Below, in pieces: positions 55,231 through 64,000 of a stretch of 64,000 bases of DNA (positions are counted from its first letter, which is position 1; every line of letters begins with the position of its first letter). Both the position numbers and the translations under genes were made by a program. Source of the stretch: Erinaceus europaeus (lineage: Eukaryota; Chordata; Mammalia; Eulipotyphla; Erinaceidae); contig NC_080165.1 in NCBI RefSeq assembly GCF_950295315.1, forward strand, positions 4,442,187-4,506,186, read 5' to 3'. The notes beneath the pieces were generated by a model. That model did not search any database. It saw only the letters and a program-made list of their open reading frames with translations, and was not told the DNA's origin.

Positions 55231-56589
55231 AAAATTCACTTCATTTATTCATGTCTAAATAAAGACCATTTTCACAACAAAATACTCCAGAAAGTAAATA
55301 TTGTATCCACTAAAATATTGTATCCACATGTAGCCCTAATGTCCAGCAGATAGTTTCATCAATCAATCAAATATCTGCAAATGTAAAACTAACAGAAGTT
55401 CAATACTTGCTGATGCTTGATAGTGTCTAGTAAATCTCTGCTTTCTATATACTTCCCTTTTGAATTCATAATAGAAACTAAAATTCACAATGAGAAAATC
55501 ACATTATCTACTTTTCCTCGCCAACAACTTAGAAGTGATTCCTTATACATACTCCTGTTAGAACACTGCCCTTATCGCTCACTGCTGAATATCCCTGATT
55601 CAAATATACTTCACAAAACGATTATAATTTACTTTCTCCAATAAGAAATTCATGTTCAGTGGTTTAGTGGAAAGAAAAGACTCATTTACTTGTTCATTTC
55701 AAATAATTTCCCACAAACTCATGGCAATTATATTAGCTCTCTCCAAATATGAGAATGGAAAGTCCGGGAGCAGAGATCTCATTTAGCAAGACAAATGATG
55801 TGGAAGTTTTACACCTCAAACAGCTCAGGAAATTCATTTCACATTTTCTCAATTTGGCTTTTAAACTCTGGAAGCACTGGATGGTAAGAGTTATTAGACA
55901 AAAAAAAAAAATAGATAAACTAACTTTTTGTTTTTTAGAAACAACATGGATGAAATGAAAAACAAAGCATTTACAACATCTCTTTTTAATGTCAGTGACA
56001 AAACAGCAACAAACATTGGAGAAAAATAGCTCCAATTTTGAAAAAAGTTCAACTGTGGATAAAATGTAGTCAGTATCATGTTATGCTAGAGAGAACTATT
56101 ACATGGGGGAAAAAGTTAGTGAATAACACACATTTTATTTTAAAAAATAGCTGCAGCCATTTCAACCTTAATCTGCCATCAGCACACTGATCAGTCAATA
56201 GCCTTCCACATCAGTCCAAGGAGACTCCCGCACACTGAAGCCAGGTTTGGAATTTAACGTTTTAGCATCAATTTACACTCTAATTAAAAAAAAGCTTTCT
56301 TTTAGCACAGTGTTTTGTTTTTTGTTGTTGTTGTTTTTTTTTTGCACACTCAAGGGACTACAGACTAGTGTAAACATGACTTTATACACATGCATAGGAA
56401 GCCAAAAACTCCAGGCTCCTTGTTTTATTGTGAGAGACATGATTACTATGATCTGGATAAAAGCCTACATTATCACCTAAGTGTGTCTAAATGTTTTTCC
56501 AGAAATATATATTTAGAATTAACGGAATAAACGTTCAGATACTGACTCCCTCATTTTCTAGCTGCATAACCTTAAAACACCATTTACTA
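55231..56589. other. Repeat-poor AT-rich sequence
   Basis: A small direct repeat AAATATTGTATCCAC occurs near 55297 and 55313. Otherwise nothing recognised. Confidence 0.45.
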
Positions 56590-56790
56590 GGGTGTGGGAG
56601 GTAGCATAATAGTTACGCAGAAGTCTTTTATAGGAGGTGGGGCCTATAGTGCACTGGGTTAAGGGCACATAGTGCAAAGCCTGAGGGATCACAGTTGGGG
56701 GGAGGGGAGGGGACGGGGAGGGGGAGGGGCAGAGGAAAGGGGGTGGGGCTTGGTTGACATGCATAGTCATTAAGCTATCTCTCTCAGCCT
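56590..56790. repeat. Composite SINE remnants with a G-rich core
   Basis: GGTGTGGGAGGTAGCATAATAG and GTGCACTGGGTTAAGGGCAC are two SINE heads in a row. A (GGGGA)n-like tract spans 56696-56752, and antisense-type CATAGTCATTAAGCTATC closes the block. Confidence 0.65.
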
Positions 56791-56847
56791 TAAGTGTGAT
56801 GACAATTTAACGACTTAAAAATTTCAGTGAATAGGTTACTATTGTTA

Positions 56848-57045
56848 GGGTGGTGGCACACCTGGTTGAGTGCACATGTTATAATGCACAAGGACCTGGG
56901 TTCAGACCCTTCAACCCCCACCTGCAAGGGCCAAGTTTTACAAGTGGTGAAACAGGGCTGCAGGTGTCTCTCTGTCTCTCTCTCTATCACCCTCTTCTCT
57001 ATCTATTTCTGGCTGTCTCTATCCAATCAATAAATAAAGATACTT
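56848..57045 (+). repeat. tRNA-derived SINE, short subtype
   Basis: GGGTGGTGGCACACCTGGTTG, GGTTCAGACCCTTC, CAAGTGGTGAAACAGGGC, CAATCAATAAATAAAG. Confidence 0.9.
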
Positions 57046-57104
57046 TTTTTTAAAGAAAGGTTAAGATTTTTTAATGAAAATGTGCATTTTCAATGTGTTA
57101 AAAT

Positions 57105-57303
57105 ACTTTGTTTTTAGTGAATAGAGAAAGAGAGAAATTGAGAGGGAAGTGAGGGGTGGAGATAGGGAGAGAGAGGTTTACAGACATCTGTGGCATTGTT
57201 CACTATTAATGAAGCTTCCCCTGTAGGTCCGGGCAGGGCTTTAACTCAGGTCCTTGCCCATTGCAATGTGGACCCTCATTCAGTTGAACCACCTAGCAGC
57301 CCA
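57105..57303 (-). repeat. tRNA-derived SINE, short subtype, diverged
   Basis: Antisense GTGAATAGAGAAAGAGAG, ATTAATGAAGCTTCCCCTG, GCTTTAACTCAGGTCC, CACCTAGCAGCCC. Confidence 0.78.
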
Positions 57304-57344
57304 TGAATATATATTTTTAAACTGCTAATATATTTTATATAGTT

Positions 57345-57490
57345 TTTTTTTTCTTATTTTCAATTAGTCGTGATTGGAGAAGAGAAAGAAAGAGAACCAG
57401 ACATCACTCTGGAAGTTTCTCGGCTGGGTATTGAACACAGAACCTCATGCCCGAGAGTCCAACGCATGATATACTGTGACACCTCTCGGA
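57345..57490 (-). repeat. SINE (GTGGTCTGGGAGGTGGC family)
   Basis: Antisense AGAACCAGACATCACTCTGG, GGGTATTGAACACAGAACC, CATGCCCGAGAGTCCAACGC. Confidence 0.75.
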
Positions 57491-57511
57491 TGTTAAAAAT
57501 TAATATTTCTA

Positions 57512-57783
57512 GGGAGTTGGGAGGTAATGCAGAGGGTTAAGCGCATGTGGTGCAAAGCACAAGGACCGGTGTAGGGATCCCGGTTCGAGTCCCCGGCTCC
57601 CCACCTGCAGGGGAGTCTCATCACAGGTGGTGAAGCAGGTCTGCAGGTGTCTGTCTTTCTCTCCCCTTCTCTTTGTTCCCTTCCTCTCTCCATTTCTCTC
57701 TGTCCTATCCAACAACGATGACAACAATTATAACTACAATAAAAAAGCAAGGGCAACAAAAGGAAATAAATAAATATGTTTTT
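57512..57783 (+). repeat. tRNA-derived SINE, long subtype
   Basis: Exact 15-bp TSD AAATTAATATTTCTA at 57497-57511 and 57784-57798. GGGAGTTGGGAGGTAATGC, GGTTCGAGTCCCCGG, CAACAATTATAACTAC. Confidence 0.95.
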
Positions 57784-57798
57784 AAATTAATATTTCTA

Positions 57799-58400
57799 AA
57801 TGATAAATGTTAGAGTTTCCATAGGAAACGTGCAACTAGAGTTATGTAATCTGCAACAACAAACACAAAAAACTAGTCTTTGTTTTCCTTTGTCTGCCTG
57901 TGTAATATAAGCAGATTTTTTGCGTGTGTGTGTTTCAGATACATTATATAATAGTACTCTTGTGTATAGTACAAAGCTTATTTTTAGTTATCTTGAGCTC
58001 ATCCATACTTCTGTAATTCTTAACGTTTAATAAAGGGATTTTGAATAAAATATAGAATGATCATTTTGCATAGTTGTATTAGGAAATGCTGTTTTCCATG
58101 AAACACCTGGCTGTGTTAGTCTCGTGCCTTCTGCTGTATCTGTACAGCCTGTGAACAGCAGCCCTGTGCTGGAGACACGCTTCAGGCGCATGTCATAAAA
58201 CCAGCATGTGCAGGGAGTGCAGGAAGCTCAGCCCTGGGAGGCCGGCCCTGCCCTCCTGGGAGCTCCAGTGGTGCCTATCCACCCACCCTTGGCTGGCTTG
58301 CCTGCTCTCTCCACTTGTTCTGGCAAACAATACCTAGCTTTATAGCCTAAAAGGGACTTTTTGTCCTGTTTAGTTGGTTAATCCATTTGGTAGCTTTTTC
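57799..58400. other. Unassigned; GC-richer block at about 58090-58330
   Basis: No repeat family recognised. The GC-rich block has no open frame of note. Confidence 0.4.
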
Positions 58401-58404
58401 TTTT

Positions 58405-59607
58405 CTTTCTTTCTTTTTTTTTTTTAATTTTTATTTATAAAAAGGAAACATTGACAAAACCATAGGATAAGAGGGGTAGAGGGGTACAGCTCCACACAAT
58501 TCCCACCACCAGAACCCCATATCCCATCTCTTCCCCTGGTAGCTTTCCTATTCTTTATCCCTCTGGGAGCATGGACCCAGAGTCATTGTGGGATGCAGAA
58601 GGTGGAAGGTCTGGCTTCTGTAATTGCTTCCCCGCTGAACATGGGTGTTGACAGGTGGATCCATACTCCCAGCCTGTCTCTCTCTTTCCCTAGTGCGGCG
58701 GTGTGGGTCACCCTCAGCTCTCTATCTCCCTTGGCCACTGTGGAGACTGGGGAAGCCCCTGGGGGTCTAGGGAAAGGAACCTGAATACAGGAGTGAGCAC
58801 GCAGAGATAGACTCGAACCCCAGGGAGTGCATCAGAGAGCAAACTAGCTTTATTGTCGCAAGCAAGGGTATTTATATATTTATGTTGGGGAGGGATGCGT
58901 GTAGCAGACTAATCACATTTAGTTTTAGCAATCATTCCATATATGGTGAGTCAGGGTTTCAGTGGCCAGTAACACAGGGTATGAGGAACAAGGAACAAGG
59001 ATGTTTATCAGGAAACTGAAACCAACAGCTATTAGCGGTCAGGGTATTCTTTTCAAGGGACCCTTTTTCGGGGACAATGGTCATGATCTGTTCGGTTTCT
59101 CATCGTCAGGGTCCCCTAGGTGTCATTCCCACAGGGCAGGGCTCTGGGGAGCGGGACTCCAGGACACCTTGGTGGGGTTGTCTGCCCAGGGAAGTCCAGT
59201 TGGCATCATGGTAGCATCTGAAACCTGGTGGCTGAAAAAAAAAGTTAACATATAAAGCCATATAAAGTGTTGACTAATCATGAACCTAAAGGCTAGAATA
59301 CTGCAGATGAAGATTTGGGGTCTCCGTTTTGAAGAGAGCTAGTAGGCTTATTACCTTTTTCTATGATGAATTCATATAATGTTTGTATTTCTCAGTCTAA
59401 GTATAAGGACCTCTAGGTTTTACCCAGACTGTTGTACCTGGGAATACGCTATCTGTTTATAGAGTGCCACAGTTTCCATATGCCACATCTTCACCCATTT
59501 AGTCATTAGTGAGTACCTACTGCTTTTAATATTTGCCTATTCCAAGTAATACTACAGTTAACGTGTGCCTACGCTCCCTTGAAGTATTGTCTATTTTCCT
59601 GATAAAT
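58405..59607 (-). mobile_element. 5'-truncated L1, antisense, broken by a solo LTR
   Basis: It starts after a T run with TTTTTATTTATAAAAAGGAAAC and CACAATTCCCACCACCAGAAC (antisense 3' UTR end). The 3' UTR resumes after the LTR at 59134 (GGGCAGGGCTCTGGGG, TGAAACCTGGTGGCTGAAAA). Antisense ORF2-like sequence follows at about 59450-59590. LTR 'D' abuts its far end. Confidence 0.8.
58702..59133 (-). mobile_element. Solo LTR 'E', a different LTR family, inside the L1 3' UTR
   Basis: TGTGGGTCACC...CATTCCCACA, 432 bp, with TG...CA ends. On the minus strand a TATATAAATA and AATAAAG (complement of CTTTATTG at 58848-58855) lie in LTR order, followed by a U5 with CCCCTGGGG-type motifs. Aligning the flanks to the uninterrupted L1 3' UTR (32500-32520, 49280-49300) shows that it replaces nothing and splits CTAGTGGGGC. 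The TSD is imperfect. Confidence 0.8.
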
Positions 59608-60078
59608 TGCCGGGATAGCCTGAGGGTACTTCTTCCCGAGCTAGTGCTCTCGGGGTTGGAGAGAACTCAACTGGAGCTGATCTAGGCTGCTGTGTGGGAG
59701 AGGGATCAGGAACTCGTGCTGCACCAACTTCCGCAGGAGATACACTCTGGAACTCTCGGAGCCGGAAAGCAATTTCCAAGTGTCTTTAATCAGAAGAGCA
59801 GCTGTTTTTATACTCTCCAAGTAGGGTGGAAACAGGATGTGATATAGAGAGGGTGGAGAGAAAAGTGACTGGTGAAAATCAGAGTGTGACAAAGAAGGGA
59901 TCAGTGTGTGACAAGGAGGGGGTGGAGCAGGAGAGAATCCTATCATAGAACCATCAATGCCCTGGAGTGCTTTATGTAAAAGTGATTTATGTAAATAGAC
60001 CAAAGCTTTGGATCAGTAAAATCCCTATATAGGCATATGGTTAAGCAGAAACCAGGGGGAGATGGCAACTACCCAACA
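59608..60078 (-). mobile_element. Solo LTR 'D', apparent recombinant
   Basis: TG...CA ends, 471 bp, exact 6-bp TSD ATAAAT at 59602-59607 and 60079-60084. Its U3 (antisense AAAATCAGAGTGTGACAAAG, GGAAACAGGATGTGA) matches LTR 'B'. Its U5 (GGTTGGAGAGAACTCAACTGG, ATCAGGAACTCGTG) matches LTRs 'A' and 'C'. On the minus strand a TATAAAA (near 59808) precedes ATTAAA. Confidence 0.92.
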
Positions 60079-60084
60079 ATAAAT

Positions 60085-60347
60085 AACCAGCTATCAGATA
60101 ACTGCATCTCTACAAAAAATATTTAAAGTACCTGGCTGTAAAGTAGAGAGCTTTGAAAATATCAACAAGGCTAATTTTGTACTTTCTATACGTCACTTTA
60201 ACTACCATATTGACTTAGCAAATGCAATCCAGAGAATGCCTCCAAAAGCAGTAACAGTGTGAAGAAGTGAAACAACCAGAGGACTTGTATATACACTTTT
60301 ATGAAGACTATGATGTGCATTTATGGAGATATAGATTTATGTTTGCA
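60085..60347. other. Unassigned sequence
   Basis: It may be the continuation of the antisense L1 beyond LTR 'D', but I cannot show it. Confidence 0.35.
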
Positions 60348-60620
60348 GGGGTCAGGCAGTGATGCACCTGGCTGAGCTCACATGGCATCCTGCACAAGGA
60401 TTTGGGGTTTAAAATACCCTCCCGCCCATGCACAATGGCCAACCTGTAGGGAGAAGGCTTTACTAGTGGTGAAGTAGGTCTCACTTTTCTCTCCCTGTCT
60501 TTTTCTCTCTCCTGCTTTTTAATTTCTTTCTGTCCTATCAGATAAAAGAAAGGGAAGAAGGAAGAAAGAAAGGAAGGAAAAAAGAAAGGAAGGAAGGAAA
60601 ATAGAAAGAGAAGAATAGAT
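60348..60620 (+). repeat. tRNA-derived SINE with (GAAG)n tail
   Basis: GGGGTCAGGCAGTGATGCACC, TTTACTAGTGGTGAAGTAGG, CTTTCTGTCCTATCAG, then a GAAG-rich tail at 60545-60610. Confidence 0.85.
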
Positions 60621-62096
60621 CAGGGAAGCAGTGAGTTTGTTGTGCAGGCAGTAATTTAAATAATAACCATGTGTAAAATATGTATAACAGGTTCTTAGTT
60701 TTGCAGATTCCAAGGAATAATTGCAGGTAGGGTACAGTTTACTAATAAAAGAACATATTAATTTTGACGTTGGTTGTGAACTTGTATCTAACCCCCCTAT
60801 GTTGACCAAATGATACAGCTCGTGGAACCCATCATTTTAGCAAACATCAGTGTTGGCTTTTTCTCTTCCTGTCTTCTATCCTGAGAACACCACCCAGTGT
60901 GTGGTGATCAATTCCCTTATGCTTACCAACTGTTCCCCTCTGCTGGGGAGGGTTGCATGACACAACTCCTAAAAGAACACATCAGTGTCAGGATGGTTTA
61001 AGACTCTCTGTACCAAATCTCTCTAAAAGGCAGTGTTTACTTTCCTATGGAGACAAAACGAAGCGAAATGTAAAAATAACAGTGGTTTTCATGGACTATG
61101 TGATTACAAATATGATGATGTGCAGAGTTCACTAAGTTGTAATCATTTAAAGTTCAAATGCTAATTGGCACTGGATCACCATCAAGCAAAGGGAAGGTCC
61201 TGATGGAGTCCTGGGTTCTGTTCAAGGTCGTGCGCGGGCTTGATTTGCGGAGCAAATCTCCAACAAAGTCACACACACACGGCCTTAACCTGAATCTCCT
61301 GGGTTTTCCCCCATCTGTAAAAAATTATGTTAATAACACATGTTTATTTGCAAAAGACTATGGTATGTTCAGAGTAAAAGAAAAAGTCCTAAGTGCAAAT
61401 ACTGTTAGTATTATACTTATTAATTGTTGAGGATGGCTCGGTGCACCTTTGCTATTTAATAATCCTGCCTGCAGCTGTAAAAACACAGTACTGGATGGCT
61501 GAGAACTTACAAGGAAGACAACTGATGGAGGGGCCATTTGGTAGAAGCAGAGTGAGAAACAGAAACAAATTATATGGATCATTAAGGCAGTGATAAGTAA
61601 GATATTTCCATATCTACAATAAAAAAAAGGAAAAAAGAAAAAAAAAGGAGGGGCTCTTTCTTTTCCCTTTCCTTTCAATAACTGATATCTACCACTTTAC
61701 CTTAATCCTGTCACTGTCCTTCCCTTTCATAGACCTTGATTTTATGTTGGGCATTATTGTATTTTTATTTGTCAATAAAAACAAATATATAAAATCATGA
61801 TAATGCTAAAAGGAAACAGGTAATTAAAGGCAGCAAGTATCAGTGATGTGGCTGTGAAAGTTGCCTATTTCCCTTTGTCTAGTCCTATATTAACAGCATT
61901 GGTTAACTTAGACAATAAATTGAATATTCGTTTCTCTTCAGCTACACTCCTTCTGATACTCTTGGTCCATATATGAGCATATTTACTATGACCAAATCTG
62001 TTTACACCATCAATTCTTACTGTCAAAATTTTCAGAATATGTGTGAATTCTCTGACATGCTAACACAAAAAGCTGTTTGTGGAGAAGGTTGGGTAA
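60621..62096. other. Unassigned sequence
   Basis: About 1.5 kb with no repeat family recognised apart from A-rich runs near 61619-61650. Frames up to 106 codons carry no motif that I know. Confidence 0.4.
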
Positions 62097-62325
62097 GGGG
62101 CATGTGGTGGTGTGTCCAGTTGATTGCACACATCACAGTGCACAAGGACCAAGGTTCAAGCCCCTGGTCCCCACCTGCAGGGGGAAAGCTTTACAAGTGG
62201 TGAAGCAGGGCTGCAGGTGTCTCTCTGTCTCTCACCCTCCCTTTCTCTCTCAATTTCTGACTATATCCAATAAATAAGTAAAGATACTTTTTAAAAAGAG
62301 AGAGAGAGAGAAAGAGAGAGAAAGT
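62097..62325 (+). repeat. tRNA-derived SINE, short subtype
   Basis: GGGGCATGTGGTGGTGTGTCC, GGTTCAAGCCCCTGG, AAAGCTTTACAAGTGG, CCAATAAATAAGTAAAG, (GA)n. Probable TSD AGGTTGGGTAAG before and AAGTTGGATAAG after. Confidence 0.9.
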
Positions 62326-62581
62326 TGGATAAGTTACCATTCTGAACTGGGAGTGAGAGGACTACAGTTAAACTATCTTCCTTGTTACATATTTCCATTT
62401 TCCACAAGCAGATGAATTAAACTATTTTTATAAAATGTCCTTTAGTGGAAAGTAAAAGTAGTTTACATTCCAGAAGATTATTACATATTCTCCAGCAGTG
62501 AAAGAGGCAGTGATGGAAGACGAGGACATTGAGAGAGGTGGATTTTCAACGTCTGTCTTGTCTACATTTCTGTTGCTTCTA
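62326..62581. other. Unassigned sequence
   Basis: Nothing recognised. Confidence 0.4.
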
Positions 62582-62594
62582 CTTTTCATTAACT

Positions 62595-62915
62595 GGCTTT
62601 TGTTTCCCCTCCAGGGCTATTGCTGGGGCTCGGTGCCTGCATTAGGAATTCACTGCTCCTGAAGGCCATTTTTGCTGCCCTTGTCTTTGTTATTTTATTG
62701 TTGTAGTAGCTGTTGCTATTGTTTTTGGATAGGATAGAGAAAAATGGCGAGAGAAGGGGAAGACAGAGAGGGGGAGAGAAAGACAGACACCTGCAGACCT
62801 GCTTCACTGCTTGTGAAGTGACCCCCTTTCGGGGGGGGGGGGAGCCGGGGCTTGAACCTGGTCCCTATGCTTCCTGCCATGAGCACCTAACCTGCTGCAC
62901 TACTGCCTGGGCCCC
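62595..62915 (-). repeat. tRNA-derived SINE, long subtype with extended 3' end
   Basis: Antisense copy with exact TSD CTTTTCATTAACT at 62582-62594 and 62916-62928. A G run (62830-62842) sits in the body. Confidence 0.94.
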
Positions 62916-63011
62916 CTTTTCATTAACTCTTGACTGAAAAAAAATCCTGTTCCTCTTCTTTCATTTTAGTTGTTTTTTTATTATTTAAATTATCTTAGTT
63001 TTTTTTATAGT

Positions 63012-63225
63012 TTCTTATTTATTTATTGGATTCAGATGAAGAGAAATTGACAGAGAAAAAGAAAATAGAGAAGGAAAAGTAGGGAGAGAGAAAGAGAGAG
63101 AGAGAGACCTGTAGCCCTACTTCACCACTCATAAAGCTTTCCCCCTGCAGGTGGGGACCTGGGGCTTGAACCCAGGAACTTGTGTATTGTAAAATGTTCA
63201 TTCAATCTGTATTCCACCAGCAAGA
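63012..63225 (-). repeat. tRNA-derived SINE, short subtype
   Basis: Antisense TTATTTATTTATTGGATTCAG tail, CTACTTCACCACTCATAAAGC, GGCTTGAACCCAGGAAC. Confidence 0.88.
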
Positions 63226-63382
63226 TCCTTCATTTTATTTCTGAATTCTCCTCTTCCACTTTCTTCCTGTCTTTCTGGACTATAGAGTTTGGCCACTTAA
63301 TTAAATAGAACAAATGTCACAAATGTCATTGAATGTTGCCAGTGAAAATAACACTGATGCCATTAAGTCAAACACTATTCAC

Positions 63383-63418
63383 ATTTTATTTTATTTTATT
63401 TTATTTTATTTTATTTTA
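63383..63418. repeat. (TTTTA)n microsatellite
   Basis: Seven TTTTA units. Confidence 0.97.
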
Positions 63419-63480
63419 GCTTTATAAACAGTGGTCACCAAAAAATCTTACAAATGTCCTATTATAAATACATTTGGTTT

Positions 63481-63755
63481 GGGGGTTGGGCAGTAGCACA
63501 GTGGGTTAAGCGCACATGGCGTCAAGTTCAAGGACTGGCTTTAAGGATCCCAGTTCGAGCCCCCGGCTCCCCACCTGCAGGGGAGTCACTTCACAGGCGG
63601 TGAAGCAGGTCTGCAGGTGTCTGTCTTTCTCTCCCCCTCTCTGTCTTGCCCTCCTCTTTCCATTTCTCTCTGCCCAATCCAACAACGACAACAACAACAA
63701 TAACTACAACAACAATAAAAAAAAAAGAGCAACAAATGGGAAATAAAAAATAAGT
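63481..63755 (+). repeat. tRNA-derived SINE, long subtype
   Basis: Exact 15-bp TSD AAATACATTTGGTTT at 63466-63480 and 63756-63770. GGGGTTGGGCAGTAGCACAG, GTTCGAGCCCCCGG, CAACAACAACAATAACTAC. Confidence 0.95.
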
Positions 63756-63770
63756 AAATACATTTGGTTT

Positions 63771-64000
63771 TAACCTCATTTGTAGATAACTGGGTTACTG
63801 TTATTCTTTTAGTAATATAGCACTATCACCTTGAATTCATGGAAAGATGTTTTTCCCTTACTTCATCTACTTCATCCACATCCTTCATTCATTTATTCTT
63901 CCTACTCACCCTCTACTCTGCTACATTCTTTTAATCGTATATGTTAGGCCTTTTTTTTTCTAGACAGACTTTTTAAAATACGCATGTATTGTTTTTATTT
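63771..64000. other. Unassigned sequence to the window end
   Basis: Nothing recognised. Confidence 0.4.

Noticed and set aside
59641..60003. 120-codon minus-strand frame
   Set aside because: Lies wholly within solo LTR 'D' (similar frame in LTR 'B' at 24260-24475). LTR sequence, not a gene.
7568..63779. Repeated peptide family TERNGERRGRQRGGEKDR... on many lines
   Set aside because: It looks like a multigene protein family, but every instance is the antisense or sense translation of the tRNA-derived SINE body. The purine-rich strand is read as Arg/Glu/Gly.

Overview
This window looks like a non-coding, transposon-saturated stretch of a hedgehog (Erinaceidae, most likely Erinaceus) nuclear genome. 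Two signals point there. First, dozens of copies of tRNA-derived SINEs of the hedgehog (ERI) type: a tRNA-like head with a GGTTCGAGCCC B box, a GGGGAGTCGCTTCACAGG body and a CAACAA/AATAAA tail. Second, fragments of a non-LTR retrotransposon whose C-terminus matches the Vingi/Ingi type, a clade reported among mammals only from hedgehogs. The species call is inference from repeats; no host gene was found to confirm it. I found no credible host protein-coding exon, no tRNA or rRNA gene and no CRISPR array. Nearly all open frames are antisense readings of SINEs, low-complexity DNA or a minisatellite.

Layout. 0-8.9 kb: SINEs plus a three-level nest (SINE, then a solo LTR at 3068-4853, then an internally inverted L1 at 3255-4618). 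8.87-12.6 kb: a two-LTR endogenous retrovirus with a Lys-type primer-binding site and no surviving long gene. 12.6-22.4 kb: scattered SINEs and L1 scraps. 22.4-26.9 kb: the most unusual part. A SINE contains a Vingi 3' end. It is followed by an antisense L1 whose 3' UTR has expanded into about 18 copies of a 67-bp minisatellite with a duplicated 7-unit block, and a solo LTR sits inside that array. Next come L1 3' pieces and a SINE whose tail has grown into about 350 bp of (GGA)n. 27.1-28.6 kb: a SINE, then a solo LTR carrying a 465-bp Vingi insertion with clean target duplications. 28.7-32.8 kb: nested L1 and SINE insertions. 32.8-34.3, 41.9-46.6 and 53.9-56.6 kb: relatively repeat-poor, AT-rich sequence. 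46.6-53.6 kb: SINEs, L1 3' ends and an antisense ORF2 relic. 56.6-60.1 kb: SINEs and an antisense L1 broken by two different solo LTRs. 60.3-64 kb: more SINEs.

Nothing here works as an operon or pathway. The content is an insertion history that can be read from target-site duplications (TSDs), several of which are exact. L1 is the probable motor for the SINEs (A-rich tails, 9-17 bp TSDs). Vingi supplied a second, unrelated LINE machinery. At least one LTR-retrovirus superfamily (6-bp TSDs, TG...CA ends) supplied four related solo LTRs, one of which looks like a recombinant between two LTR subtypes.
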